Shown here: positions 11,864-22,589 of the stretch, piece after piece
How positions within the stretch are numbered: position 1 is the stretch's first letter
How the letters are laid out: the number at the start of each line of letters is the position of its first letter
Source: Ganoderma boninense
Taxonomy: Eukaryota; Basidiomycota; Agaricomycetes; Polyporales; Polyporaceae
Assembly (NCBI GenBank): GCA_002900995.3
Contig: CM035310.1
Coordinates: 765,967-829,966 of the forward strand
DNA: 64,000 bases
Direction: 5' to 3'
Translations under genes and position numbers: made by a program
Notes under the pieces: model-generated
Databases searched by the model: none
The model's input: the letters and a program-made list of their open reading frames with translations, nothing else
What the model was told of the DNA's origin: nothing

Positions 11864-12567
11864 GGAGCGAACGTTGTTGCGTCTTTCCCTCTCTCTGCCT
11901 TTCTCTCTATACGTCGTCGTCCTTGGTCCTGTGTACGCGCGGCGTCGCTGTTGTTTCGTGTTCGTGTACCATTGTCGTCGTTGCTGGTGCGCCCCGTTGG
12001 CGTTGGTGTTAACGCGGTGCGTCCGTGTGTCTTAGTCTGTGTTAGTACTTATTCTGCTCAGTATTGTTCGCCTCGCCCCCGCGAGCTGCTCCTCGTCCTA
12101 CCCGTACGCTTGGTTACTTAGTGCTCTACCTTACCCTATGTGTATGATAATGTACCTGTGTCGCTACCTCCATCCTTGCGGGCTGACAATGGACAATGCC
12201 ATGCCACGTTTACAGTTGCAAGATTTCGCGATGCACCCCTGCGGTTGGTTGGATTGTTAGGTTCTTTGCGCCGAAGTGTCCTATCGTCTTCCTTTGCAAC
12301 GCAGCGTCGACCCCGGGCCCATGTGCACACCAATACTCTAAAGAGTAGTAGCCGAATGCAAGAGGTATAGATATTATCATACAGAGTGCTGGGCCAGGTC
12401 GTACAATACACTAATGTCAGGGAGCCAAGAACAGTATCACAACGCACGGTCCGCTCGGAATATACGTACGAGGTATGGTCGGTCAGTCGAGTCAAAGCAG
12501 CAGAAGCAGCAGCGTGGGCACCTCTACAGGAATACTAACAGAAATCCTCGCAGCCACCGGGCTGCCT
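11864..12567. other. Convergent 3' intergenic region
   Basis: About 700 nt between two convergent genes (UBN-like and acyl-CoA synthetase). It is T/C-rich with no coding frame of note and presumably holds the two 3' UTRs. Nothing else seen. Confidence 0.5.
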
Positions 12568-14964
12568 CTAGTCGAACTTGTACACGGCCTTGATCTCCGC
12601 GGCGAACGCCTCCGCGACCTTCTTGCGCTGCACCTTCTGTGCGGCGGTGACGAGCCCGTTCTCGGGCGTCCACTCCTCGCCCGTGAGGACGACGGCCTGG
12701 AGGAGCTCCATCGGCTTGAAGCCGTTCTTCTTGCCGATCGCGTTGAGCTCCTTGAGGAACAGCGCGACCACGGCCTTGTCGTGGCAGAGCTCGTTCAGCG
12801 ACTTGCTCGCGTCGACGCCGGAAGTGTCTTTGAGCGTCTGGCGGAGGTGCTCGGCGTGCGGGATGACGACCGCCATGGGCTGCTTCGCGTTCGAGTCGGC
12901 GTGCACGCAGATGTTGGAGACCAGGTTGCACGACTTGTAGATCGACTCGAGACGCTCGAGCGCGATGTACTGTCATACAGCGTTACATCAGTGTCTGTCA
13001 GCCATGGCGCGGATGGAGGACACAACGAATACACGCACCTCTCCGCCCTGGAGTTTCACGAGATTCTTGATTCTGTGGGGTTGGGGAAGGAGATGGCAAG
13101 TACGTCAGCCCCCGGAACATAATGTGGGTGCGGGGTGACGAAGCACCACAGGCCGCACAGCCAGACCCCAACAGAATAGTTGCGAGCCAACTCACCTGTC
13201 AACGAGGCTGAGCGTGCCGTCCGCGTTCCACTGGCCGACGTCACCGGTGCGCAGCCAGCCGTCCTTGGTGAATATGCTCTCGTCGTTGTTCAGGTCGTCC
13301 CGCTTGAAGTAGCCCTTCGTGACCGACGGCCCACGAATGCACACTTCGCCTTGCGGTCGGTCGTTCGTCGACAGGTATCCCGCCTCGGGCACGTCCAGCA
13401 GCTTGATCTCGATCGACGGGAGTGGCAACCCCACGGTGTTGTACTGCATGAACTCGGGGGGCATGATCGCGCACATTCCACACGACTCGGTCATTCCGTA
13501 GCCTAAACACACCACGTTCGGTTAGCGCTCGCTCTAGCTCGCCACGGACGGAACATGCACCTTGGAGGACGGTCACGAGCGCAATGGACAAGAACTCCTG
13601 CGTCTCGGCGCTGAGCGCAGCGCCACCAGACAGCGCGAGGCGCAGCTTCCCGCCCGTCGCCGCCTTGATCTGGCTGAACACCGCAGAGTCGACGAGCTGG
13701 CTGAGCGCAGGCACCCCCGCCTTCTTGATCGTGTACGCCCCGCTGAACACGCTCTTGCGCAGCGTCCCGCTCGCGTTGATCTTCGCCATGATGCCCTTGC
13801 GGATCATCTCCCACACCGCAGGCACGCCCGTCATAATCGACGGCTTGAACGCGCGGATGTCCCCCGGGCAGTTGCGCACCGACGCGTCCGTGAGCGTCTT
13901 CACGCGCCCGTACCCGAATGTCATCCCCACGTAGAACAGGCACAGCTCGACGACGAACTCGAGGATGTGCGACAGCGGCAGGTACGCGATGTACGTGTCG
14001 TCGGGCTTCAGGTGGTGCCCCAGCAGCGTGTACACCGCCGCGACGGACGCCACCAGGTTGTAGTGCGCGATCACGACGCCCTTCGGCGGGCCTGTCGTCC
14101 CGCTCGTGTACATGATGCACGACACGTCCTCCGGGCCCGGCCGCCGCTCCTTGAGCTGCTCCGCCGACGTCCCCTTCCCGAGCCCGCGCAGCTCGTCGAT
14201 GGACAGCACCTGCATCGTGTCGCGTGCCGCCTTGATCTTGTCCACAAGCGCCGGCTTCGCGTCTCCGTCATAGATTACGAGCCGCAGCGACGGGACGTTC
14301 GCGGCAACGTTCGCGACGACCGGCAGCAGTTCGGCATTGGTGAAGATGCCGACGCACTCGGGCTCGTTCAGCGAGTGCTGCAGGCCGGACTCGCCGAGGG
14401 TGTCGTATGCGGTGGCGATGGCGGTGCCAATAAGGTTGTTGCCGTAGGACATGAGCTGCCAGTTCGGGCTGCATTGGGGCAAAACGGGGAAGGGCATCCT
14501 ACGATGAACGGCGGCTCAAAGGGGGCGAGTCAGAGGACGTACCCGGTCGCCGCGTAGACGTTGAAGATGTCCGTCTTCTTCACGTCGAGCTTCAGCAGGC
14601 CCCCTGCGACCTCCATCGCCGCCTCCTTGACCTGGACGAAGTTGAGGTACTTGTAGTCGCTGAGCTCGAAGTACTTCCACGTCTTCGTCTCGGTCACTTC
14701 CTTCCCACCGACGACCTTCTTCACCTCCTTCTTCTCCTCGTGGACGTTGATGATGTCGCGCCAGCCAAACGAGTTCTTGGTGCCGTGTGTGCGGGCGGCA
14801 TAGTCGAGGATGTCGGGCACGACGGAAATGCTCTCGAGAGGCTGTGTGAGGAGTTTGTCCTTGGTCAGGGCGAGGCGCCTGACACGGGTCTGGCCGTCTG
14901 GCTTGTCGCCGAGCTCAACGGAGCCGGGGATGCCATAGATGTTGTTCTTGCTCGCTGTCGACAT
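12568..14964 (-). CDS. Long-chain acyl-CoA synthetase (FAA1/FAA4-like)
   Basis: ATP-dependent ligase that joins long-chain fatty acids to CoA for lipid synthesis and beta-oxidation. About 690 aa in at least five exons. Visible signatures: the AMP-binding P-loop YTSGTTGPPKGV, LPLSHILEFVVE, LSGGAALSAETQEF, then across an intron YGMTESCGMCAIMPPEF and the A8-type DGWLRTGDVGQWNADGTL. The C terminus continues through a short exon (IKNLVKLQGGE) to YIALERLESIYKS and ends AVYKFD. The length matches yeast Faa1/Faa4. The start at 14964 (MSTASKNN) is chosen over an upstream in-frame ATG at 15102 that adds only Ser/Pro-rich sequence. No PTS1 is seen at the C terminus. Confidence 0.93.
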
Positions 14965-16006
14965 CGGTGGGGGTAAAATGAGCGGCGCAGGCGGGGGACG
15001 CAAGACCGGCTGGGGTGGAGGTGAGGAGGACGGAGACTCACCGAATCGCGAGGACCGCCTGTTCGCGCCCCCACTCATAAACGTGTTTTGGTGCAGCGTC
15101 ACGTGGAAACTTTCCGCTCGTCCGGTAACTCGGCTACGCGCTCACTGCCTCGGCCGGTGCGCTGGGCTTTCAGAGAGAGACGTCCTAGTGGGTAAGCCGC
15201 AGCTGAGAGGTGGGTGGTGCTGACGTTGCAGCCTTCTGAGGCGCTGTCGGGGTGGCCCCCTGTCGAGGGTTGTGCGGGCCAAGTTGCTGTTGGCGGGCCA
15301 CGCCGAACGGGACTTACCGCATATGGCGGTGCCGGCGGCATATAGCCATGTCGCATATGGTTGCATGTGCCGCCACAAGTAGGTTGGAGGTCTCCTCTGT
15401 GAAATAGATTGCTATGATTGTTATGAAGCATCTTAAATCTTCATACCACACAACTCACTTTCCACTCTGAAAAATTCGCCGAAGATTGCCATCATTTATT
15501 CACCACACTGGAGATCTGAAAATCAAAATCCGAGGATGATGCATGATGGTGATACGCACCGTGAGCTCGGAACTTGAATATGCCGTAGGGTCATGGCTCC
15601 TCCGAGTAAATTTGACTGCTTTACCGCAGTTTTGGATGCCGTTTGAAGTCCTCGATCACTGTAATCTGAAATCATGATGTCCGAACTTCAGCATTTCAGG
15701 CCCCACAGTGCAAGCATCGCAAACTGTCGGGGAAAATCTATAAAATGTTCAAATGGATGATATTTAGTGGGCTATATGCGGTGTTATTTTTACTTTATAA
15801 CATAGACTGAGCTGCACTGACCCACATTTATCGAGGACTAGACTGAAGGGGGTTGTATCTCCAGGAGCCAGGGAGTGGAAAATCGGGAAGATGGTGGAAG
15901 GAGGGAAAGATGCATAATATTTTATGGATGTGTTGCTGGTAAAGACGTACCGCGCTGTCCCGACGGACAGCACGTGATCGTGAAGATGAGCGGATAGAAC
16001 TTTAGA
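14965..16006. other. Intergenic with AT-rich island
   Basis: Promoter side of the synthetase. About 15390-15950 is visibly richer in A/T than the rest of the window and has no long coding frame. It could be a decayed mobile element, but no terminal repeats or protein remnant are visible within it. Confidence 0.4.
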
Positions 16007-16399
16007 AGGGCTGCTCAATTCTTCCAGGTCAGTTCACTTGGAAAGCCCTCCCTCGCCAGACGCCACGACGATGAGCTAGCCGAGCGTAGCCGTTGACAGG
16101 AGTGATTCCGCGCTTATTCAGGCTCTTGGAGAACGAAATCGCATCCCCCGCTTTCTCTTGTTCTCCAAGTCAAGCCCTTGCGCGTATCGCTCTAAAGGCA
16201 TTGCATTCTGCTCTCCGTGAGTGTAATATGACAAGGACAGTGACGCAGGGAGAGCAATAATGTGGACGAGGAAGGAGCTCGCTCGACGCACTCCAGCCGG
16301 TGGATGTCAGAGAGGACATCGCCACCATCACTCGGCTACGAGGAGCCTGAGGTCGAAGTGAACTGACCTGGAGGTGACCTGGAAGAATTGAGCAGCCCT
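16007..16399. mobile_element. MITE-like element with terminal inverted repeats
   Basis: Two ends are near-perfect inverted copies: AGGGCTGCTCAATTCTTCC at the left and its complement GAAGAATTGAGCAGCCCT at the right, extending to about 33 nt on the left. The right end carries an extra 11-nt duplication of the ACCTGG unit. The flanks share AGA, a possible short target-site duplication. Internal hairpins exist (CTTGGAGAACGA near 16122 with TTGTTCTCCAAG near 16158; TGCTCTCC near 16208 with GGGAGAGCA near 16249). No transposase frame fits in 393 nt, so it would be non-autonomous. Confidence 0.65.
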
Positions 16400-16523
16400 A
16401 GAGAGAGCCTTCGGTCTGGTGGTTCCGCACACACTTCGAATAAGTGGCATACGACTCCGAGGTTCGATTCCAGAAGGTATACACTGTTTTAGGCCCTTTA
16501 CAATCGATAAAAGCGACTCATCC

Positions 16524-18541
16524 TCACAGTGTGATCTCGGATGACAAACCCCAATCTAATAACCACCTCTCGAAGAGCCCCGCAATCTTCTGGTTCCCTG
16601 GTACATTCGGGTGTTGGTTGCTATGCATGAACATGGCTTAGGTTAGCTACCTAGCAGCAGACAAGCTAGGAGGGAAACTCACTCGGGAAATACGTCGTCC
16701 CAGGTTACCCATCCAGTCGTATTCACGAGGAATGTGTTTGTGTCACCTGCTTTGTGGCTAATGGCACGAAATTACGAGCCGTGAAGCAGGTCAGCAATTT
16801 CTCACCAATTCTGTGCCTTCCCAGTGCCTTGAGCGCAAAGGGGAACTCACCGCTCGCTGACGATGAGCTCATGTTGACCGTCGTAATAGTAGTTTACCGA
16901 GCCGTCGCCATTTGGCCAACCCCACTAGCAAATGCCGCAAGTTTGTTAATCACATCGGAGCGGGCTTGAAGCATCGAGCGCGACGACAGTGCGCACCGGC
17001 GTAAAGACAAAGAATGGCGCAGCGGGATACATCCCTCGTAGGCGGCCTAGGAATGTTAGGAAAGTCTGGAAGAAGAGCTCTTCGCTTGCATCAATGGAGA
17101 CGCCAGTTTACCGACGACCCACCTCTACGAACAGATCCGCCGTGACATTTTGCGCGGCGTCGTTCGCCCTGTAGTATGATTCAGAATTCAGAAACTATCC
17201 ATCCGCAAGCGACAGATGTGGCATGGCCGTGATGTGCTCACCCAATGTGCACGACGACATGGGTCGGTTCGGGACGGTCACGCTGGAAGTTCCATGGGGT
17301 CGTATAGTTGTGGTCGGTGGTGTAGAAGTACCCAGTATCCTCCGTCTATATAATGGTTACAAATTAGCCCAACCGAAGGCATTCCAGAGTTCAGAATTCA
17401 GAGGGACGTTCCTTGAAATACTGGTACGAAATGCCGTGTTCATTGCCATAAGAGACGATGTCCTTGAAGAATAGTCTCAGCCTCTCTCGCGAATCGCGGC
17501 AGAATTAGCTGGACACGCAAACGGTCAGCGCCGCGCCCGGCTGGGCGTTGATATTGTGCTCGGCCCCAAAGAATTCGCCGGTCAAGAACGTCCACGCTTG
17601 GTCCACGCCCTGGGGCAAGTATGGTCCCTGCGAGTTGCCCAGCTCTTGGCATCAGCTGATACCGCTAGGTACCTCTAACGTGGGGGACGGAAGACTCACG
17701 GCTGAAAGGGAGTCCCCGATAAATTGGAATGCGAGCTTCGAAGGCACGTAGGGCAGCAACTTCGCGCCCTGGAAATCCAGCACGTCAGCCGAAGTGTTCG
17801 TGTTCCCCGGAAGGCACTAAGCCCTGAGGATGAATGGAACACAGACCCTGTTCAGAACGATCGTCTCGAGGTGGATGCGGTTGTTCTGCCAGCCCTCGAC
17901 GTTTATCCGCACAACAGCGCTCTTCTTCTTAGTCATCGTGCTCGGACCCGCTTCCGAGCTTCCTGTCAGTGTGGAGTTTGGGGAGGTAGAACCGCCGCTA
18001 GCGTGTAGCGGGATGACGTTAGACCCTTCTGTGACGTTCACAGTGTAGAAGAGCCCGTAGTTGACCGACACCCCGATGCTGGCAAGCGGGGAAGTGGTGT
18101 GTGGCCCCAGGTTGAGCGTAAGCGATGTCAAGTCTTGAACGTGCAACTTGAAGCCCGACCCTGTCCTGCACCGTGATTCGCACAAGAGCGAATTGTAAGA
18201 AGAGCGTTAGAGCAGAAGAAAGATGGCCGTATCTTTCGCGGGTAACGACGTTGGCAATGGATGGAGTCTCGAATGGAGTCGAGTCGCGGGGGATGATCGC
18301 CAGCTTGGCACGAGGGACGGGAACGCGAACACAAGCTGGATAGCAGGACTCACCACCAGGTACCGGGCGAAGCATCCCAGCGGCCATGGAAGTGTACGAG
18401 CGGATTGTCGACCGAGATCACCGGTCCATCTTCTGCCTCTCGCGTAGAACTCGAGATCGACGGGGCGGCCCCGGCGTGAAGCACAAGGATGACTGATGCG
18501 AGCACGGCTCTTGGAAGAAGTGGAAGAGCGTGAAGGCGCAT
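16524..18541 (-). CDS. Secreted SGNH esterase, carbohydrate esterase family 2-like
   Basis: Predicted secreted esterase, probably deacetylating plant polysaccharides such as acetyl-xylan. The start at 18541 gives a signal peptide (MRLHALPLLPRAVLASVILV); an in-frame ATG 45 nt upstream would precede it. The N-terminal beta-sandwich of CE2 enzymes is suggested by PLVHFHGRWDASPGTW. The SGNH block I reads FIGDSLSAG. Downstream exons give YTTDHNYTTPWNF, then THVVVHIG joined to ANDAAQNVT, FFVFTP, VNYYYDGQ and HPNVPGNQKIAG, which carry the catalytic His block. Many short introns (about ten) make the exact model uncertain. The reading stays open across splices, so it looks functional. Confidence 0.75.
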
Positions 18542-20619
18542 CTCGACGTCGACAGCAGGATGTTCAACCGAGCATGATTGCGACATCTTCCTGCATTTTA
18601 TATCATTCTCGAACTCGCTGAAGAGCAGATGGTCAACCGGTCACGGCCCTGCACATATGATGCATGCTATATATCTACGTGCAAGAGGCGAGAGGTCAGG
18701 TGCACGCCGAGGTTCTGCCGCACGAGTTCTCTGCATTTAAACACACTCGCCTTGTGATCCATGCACGGCGGAAATTGGTGCGCCCGTTGAGGGGCCGACC
18801 GAGCCGGCGGGAAGCCAGCGGACGGGCCTCTTTCTTCCCACCGACTTCAGTGCTTCGGGTTTGAAGGCGAGAGGTCAGTATATACTTGCAGATCTTCCTG
18901 CCTTCATGTGATTATGATTCGACCTCTCATCACTGTTGGACATAGAAGACTTGGGATCGTCCATCTCCCCGCTCCGACTCGGAGCGGCACGTCAGCATGC
19001 ATCAAGGGCGCGAAGCTCAAAGCTTGCATGACAGGCCCGACTCGTCGTTCGCGTTCGCAATCGATATCGTCGCGGGCGACTGGGGCGCACTGGGGCATAG
19101 TTCTTCGTCCGGGGGAAAGCGGGGGACCCGGTGCCTAACCCCGCCATACATAGTGTCTTTCCGAACCACTCGGGCTTGCCACTCTCGACCACCGACCCTG
19201 GACTGGAACAAAGTAAATTAGAGTTCAAGTTTTAATCTTTGATATTTGATGCCTGTGCATCACATCTGCATCTTCAGCCCGGACACTGCGACATGGGAAC
19301 ATGAGAGCTTTACCGCCAGGTCAGAGGCTCGCGTGCTCGAGTCGAGTCTCATTCAGGTGCGGTGCCACAGGGAGCCGCCACGCAAGCGCTGCGGGGCGTC
19401 GATCCCGCTCTTGGGGCGCCGCACAGACAAGGCGAAACGAATTCGAACAAGGACGGACGGACGGGGGCGCCGTTTCGTTACGTTGACATTGATAGACTTT
19501 CACCACGTCTGCTCACGTGTGCGTGTATTCTTCCGGCGTTCGTCGCTGTTCGCTCATGGACCTTGGGCCAGGGCTTTCGGTGGCGGCAATCGAGGGACCC
19601 CGCGACGCCGTAAGTACCTGATGCCTCAGCCGGCCGCATTGTGGTCAACCGCTCAGCGTACATATGAGTCTGATATGACGTACAGTGACCAGTGACTGGG
19701 CTGCCAGGGAGGGGGCGCGTCTCGGCGGAAGTACTGGGGTGTTCCCGTCTTCTGGCTTGGGCCCGTTCATGCTCCGATCGAAGAGATGCCTAGTCGGATT
19801 CCGTCGGAGGCGAGATCGGATGTTGAGACGGTGGGCGATGGCATCGGTCGGCCAGGCATAGCCACGAGACGACGTCGACGAGGGGGTGTGTCTGTAAAGG
19901 GAATGGATTTTCAGTGCGGCGCAAAGCAGGCACAGGAGGGGGCGTTGCCAGTGCGTCGGGAATGGTCTAGGCGCAATCGTGTTCAGTGCGAGGACATCGA
20001 ATACTGCCGCAGCAGAAGGAGAAGGAGAAAGGTCTGATACGTCGAGCAACATCCGATGGAACGTCGAGCACCCATGGGCCACGAGTTTGGGTCCAGTCAA
20101 TGATCACGATGCTCGCGTCGGCGGTTTCCCTATCTGCCGAAGGAGGAACCGCAAGCGCGCGCGAAATTATCGCGCACTTGAGAGTCGGCCGCATTATGTC
20201 GTATCGGGTTTCAGGCTCCGTCCAAGCGCTCCGTTTTGCTTATGGTTATCGTGCCACGGCCCGAATTGTGTGTTGCACGACGTCACGCCTCCCGATGCTG
20301 GCCCGATCCCTCGGGAGAAAAGTCTGGCCATCATTCGGCGGAAATGTCGCCGAGCACACGCGAGAATGGGTGGACGGAATCGCATTGCACGAGTGATGCT
20401 ATAGAGCGAAGAGGGCGTGAATCAAGCAGAGGATACATATGCGGATATTTACCGGGATACAACTACAGCGAGAAAGTCCATCTCCATTTTTGCCTTCAAC
20501 TCCGGCTGAGATCGAGAATCGCCCGGTCGCACGGCTCGACATGATCTGTCGCATGCCTTGTGCCGGGCATCACCCCTGGATAGCGACGGTCAAAGGGGGC
20601 AGTGGACTTGCAGAGCCTG
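18542..20619. other. Intergenic, no gene seen
   Basis: About 2.1 kb with only short overlapping frames on both strands, none resembling a known family and none with a plausible exon chain. The first few hundred bases should contain the esterase promoter. The short string GGCGAGAGGTCAG occurs twice (near 18687 and 18865). Nothing else supportable. Confidence 0.4.
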
Positions 20620-22589
20620 CTATGAGTCCTCGTCCGTCTTCGCCTTTTTCGACGACTGTATGACGGGAACGCCCTGGCCCCGCATACCCATGTTGGGGCC
20701 GCCGTCTGGCTCGACGGCGCGTTTACGCTTTTCGCCAGTCTGTTCCTCGTTCGTCGACGCCGAGTCCCCTGACTTTTCTGTACGGTCGCCACCGTTGCGC
20801 TGGCCGCCACGTCCGCCGCCGCGACCGCCGCGGCCGCCACGACCCCCACGACCACCACGGCCACCACGGCCGCCGCGCCCGCCGCGCGAATCGCGATTTT
20901 GGAAGGAGAAAACACGCTTCGCCGCAGAGGCTGCTCTTTCAAGCTGGAATGCGCGTTCTACGTCCTCTGTATCAATGAAACATGTTAGAGAGGCTTTTAG
21001 GGCAGTGAAGGAAGACTGGAGGAGGCGACAGACCATCTGGGGTTGCCCATGAGACATCCTTCCCGCTGAGGGTTTTAAGGGACGTCTTTACGAAGTCGAT
21101 GTCGTCTTCCGACAGAACCTTGTCAAAGCCAACCAGCCCGGTCGACTCGCCCTTGGTGTACTTGACAAACGGCACGCGGGCGAACCGCTCCTTCAGGGGG
21201 GTCTGCATGCGTGTTGCAGGTATAATTAGTTTATCTTCCATCGGCTCCTCTGGAAACCAGATCCAGCGCGACGACAGACCTTGATCTCGTCAAAGTTCAC
21301 CTCCTCGAACGCCCCGTCGAACTTGAGCGAGGCACCCTTGACGGCGGGGACGTCCTCCGGCTTCACGGTCCCGCCGTCCTCCTCGTGGACGCGGATGCGG
21401 ACCCCGAGGAACTCGAGGTAGACCTCCTGCTTCGGCTTGTCGTCGCCCTTGCCCTTCCTTCCGCCCTTCTCCTTCTGCGCCATCTCGGCAAACGCGTTGA
21501 AGCCCTTGCGGCCGGCGCCGGCAATGGACTGTCGGCGGAGATCGGCGGCCTTGCCCGTGAGGCCCTTCTCCTTGATCTTCATGTCGCAGTAGGCCTCTCT
21601 TCAGAGGCGAGTCGAGCGTTGCGCGTCCATCAGAGATGTATGCGTGGTCCGGCAAACGCAGTCATGACTCACTTTGACATGATAAGAAGCTCCTCACCGT
21701 TCCACGACGGCTTGGGGTCCGCGTCCAGGAATATCCCGACGGACTTGAAGTCTGCGAACTCTGCGAAGACCGAGCCCTACACGGAGGCACGGCGTGGAAC
21801 GCTCCATGAGAAATTCACGTGCGCGGGTGCTGCATGTGGCCCACGCACCTTGAACTCCTTCGTCCCCTCCGCCCGCCGCATGCGCACCGCGTTCGTGCGC
21901 CCATAGCCGTTGAAGAACGCCTCCAGCTTCTTCTGCAGGCCGGGCTCCTCGCTCCCGAACCCTTTCTGCCAGCACGTCGCGACCGCACGGATGAGCACCG
22001 CTACTCATACCGACGAACGAAGAAGCTGCCCCACGTACTGCGTACACAGACCGCTCGAACTGGCCCTTGGGCGGCTGCACCTCGGTCCGCCTGCGCACGT
22101 TCTCGCCCGCGTCGTCGACCTCGAGCTCCTCGCTCATCTTGAGCGCGTCGGCGACCCAGTGGTCCCCGAGCCCCTGGAACTCGCGCATGCGCTTGAAAGA
22201 GGCGACGGTCTTCACGGGCACCCAGTGGTCCGCGTTGGCGGTGTGGAGCGTCCACATGAACCTGGGAGCAGGCGTCGCTCAGCGCTCAGCGGCACGCACG
22301 ACGTTTGGGCGCATACACACTTGTCAAACGGCAGGTTCGAGTCCGCAAAGTAGAACTCGACTGGTGCAAACGAGTCCCAAACAAGAAGGAGCAAGGTCAG
22401 TGTCATCTCGGGCTGGCGATCTGCGACACGAGATGGAAGCGGATGGTGCTGGGATTTAGACGCACCCTGGCGCACCGCCCTCTGCTTTTTCTGCTCCTCG
22501 GTCTCTGCCTCTGCAGCGACATCTGGGGTCTTCGTGTCCTCCTCTACTGTCGGGACCTCCTTGGGCTCGGCGACGGCGGCAGCAGACAT
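20620..22589 (-). CDS. La RNA-binding protein (Lhp1/Sla1 family)
   Basis: Nuclear chaperone that binds the 3' oligo-U of new Pol III transcripts, including U6 and pre-tRNAs. Domains in order: acidic N terminus (MSAAAVAEPKEV), La motif starting VEFYFADSNLPFDK and continuing WVPVKTVASFKRMREF, RRM1 with GSVFAEFADFKSV reached across an intron, a lysine-rich linker, and a second RNA-binding part (YTKGESTGLVGFD). A C-terminal tail of about nine RGG repeats precedes a basic region (EKRKRAVE) and the end DEDS. The RGG tail resembles those of other RNA chaperones. Six or so short introns are present. The start at 22589 is chosen over an upstream in-frame ATG at 22640. Confidence 0.9.

Noticed and set aside
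16406..16479. tRNA-like segment with a perfect B-box (GGTTCGATTCC) and a six-of-seven acceptor match
   Set aside because: The T stem and D stem do not pair and the anticodon stem has only four pairs, so it is at best a decayed tRNA or chance.
20820..20890. GGC/CCG-rich repeat as a separate minisatellite
   Set aside because: It encodes the RGG repeats at the C terminus of the La protein.
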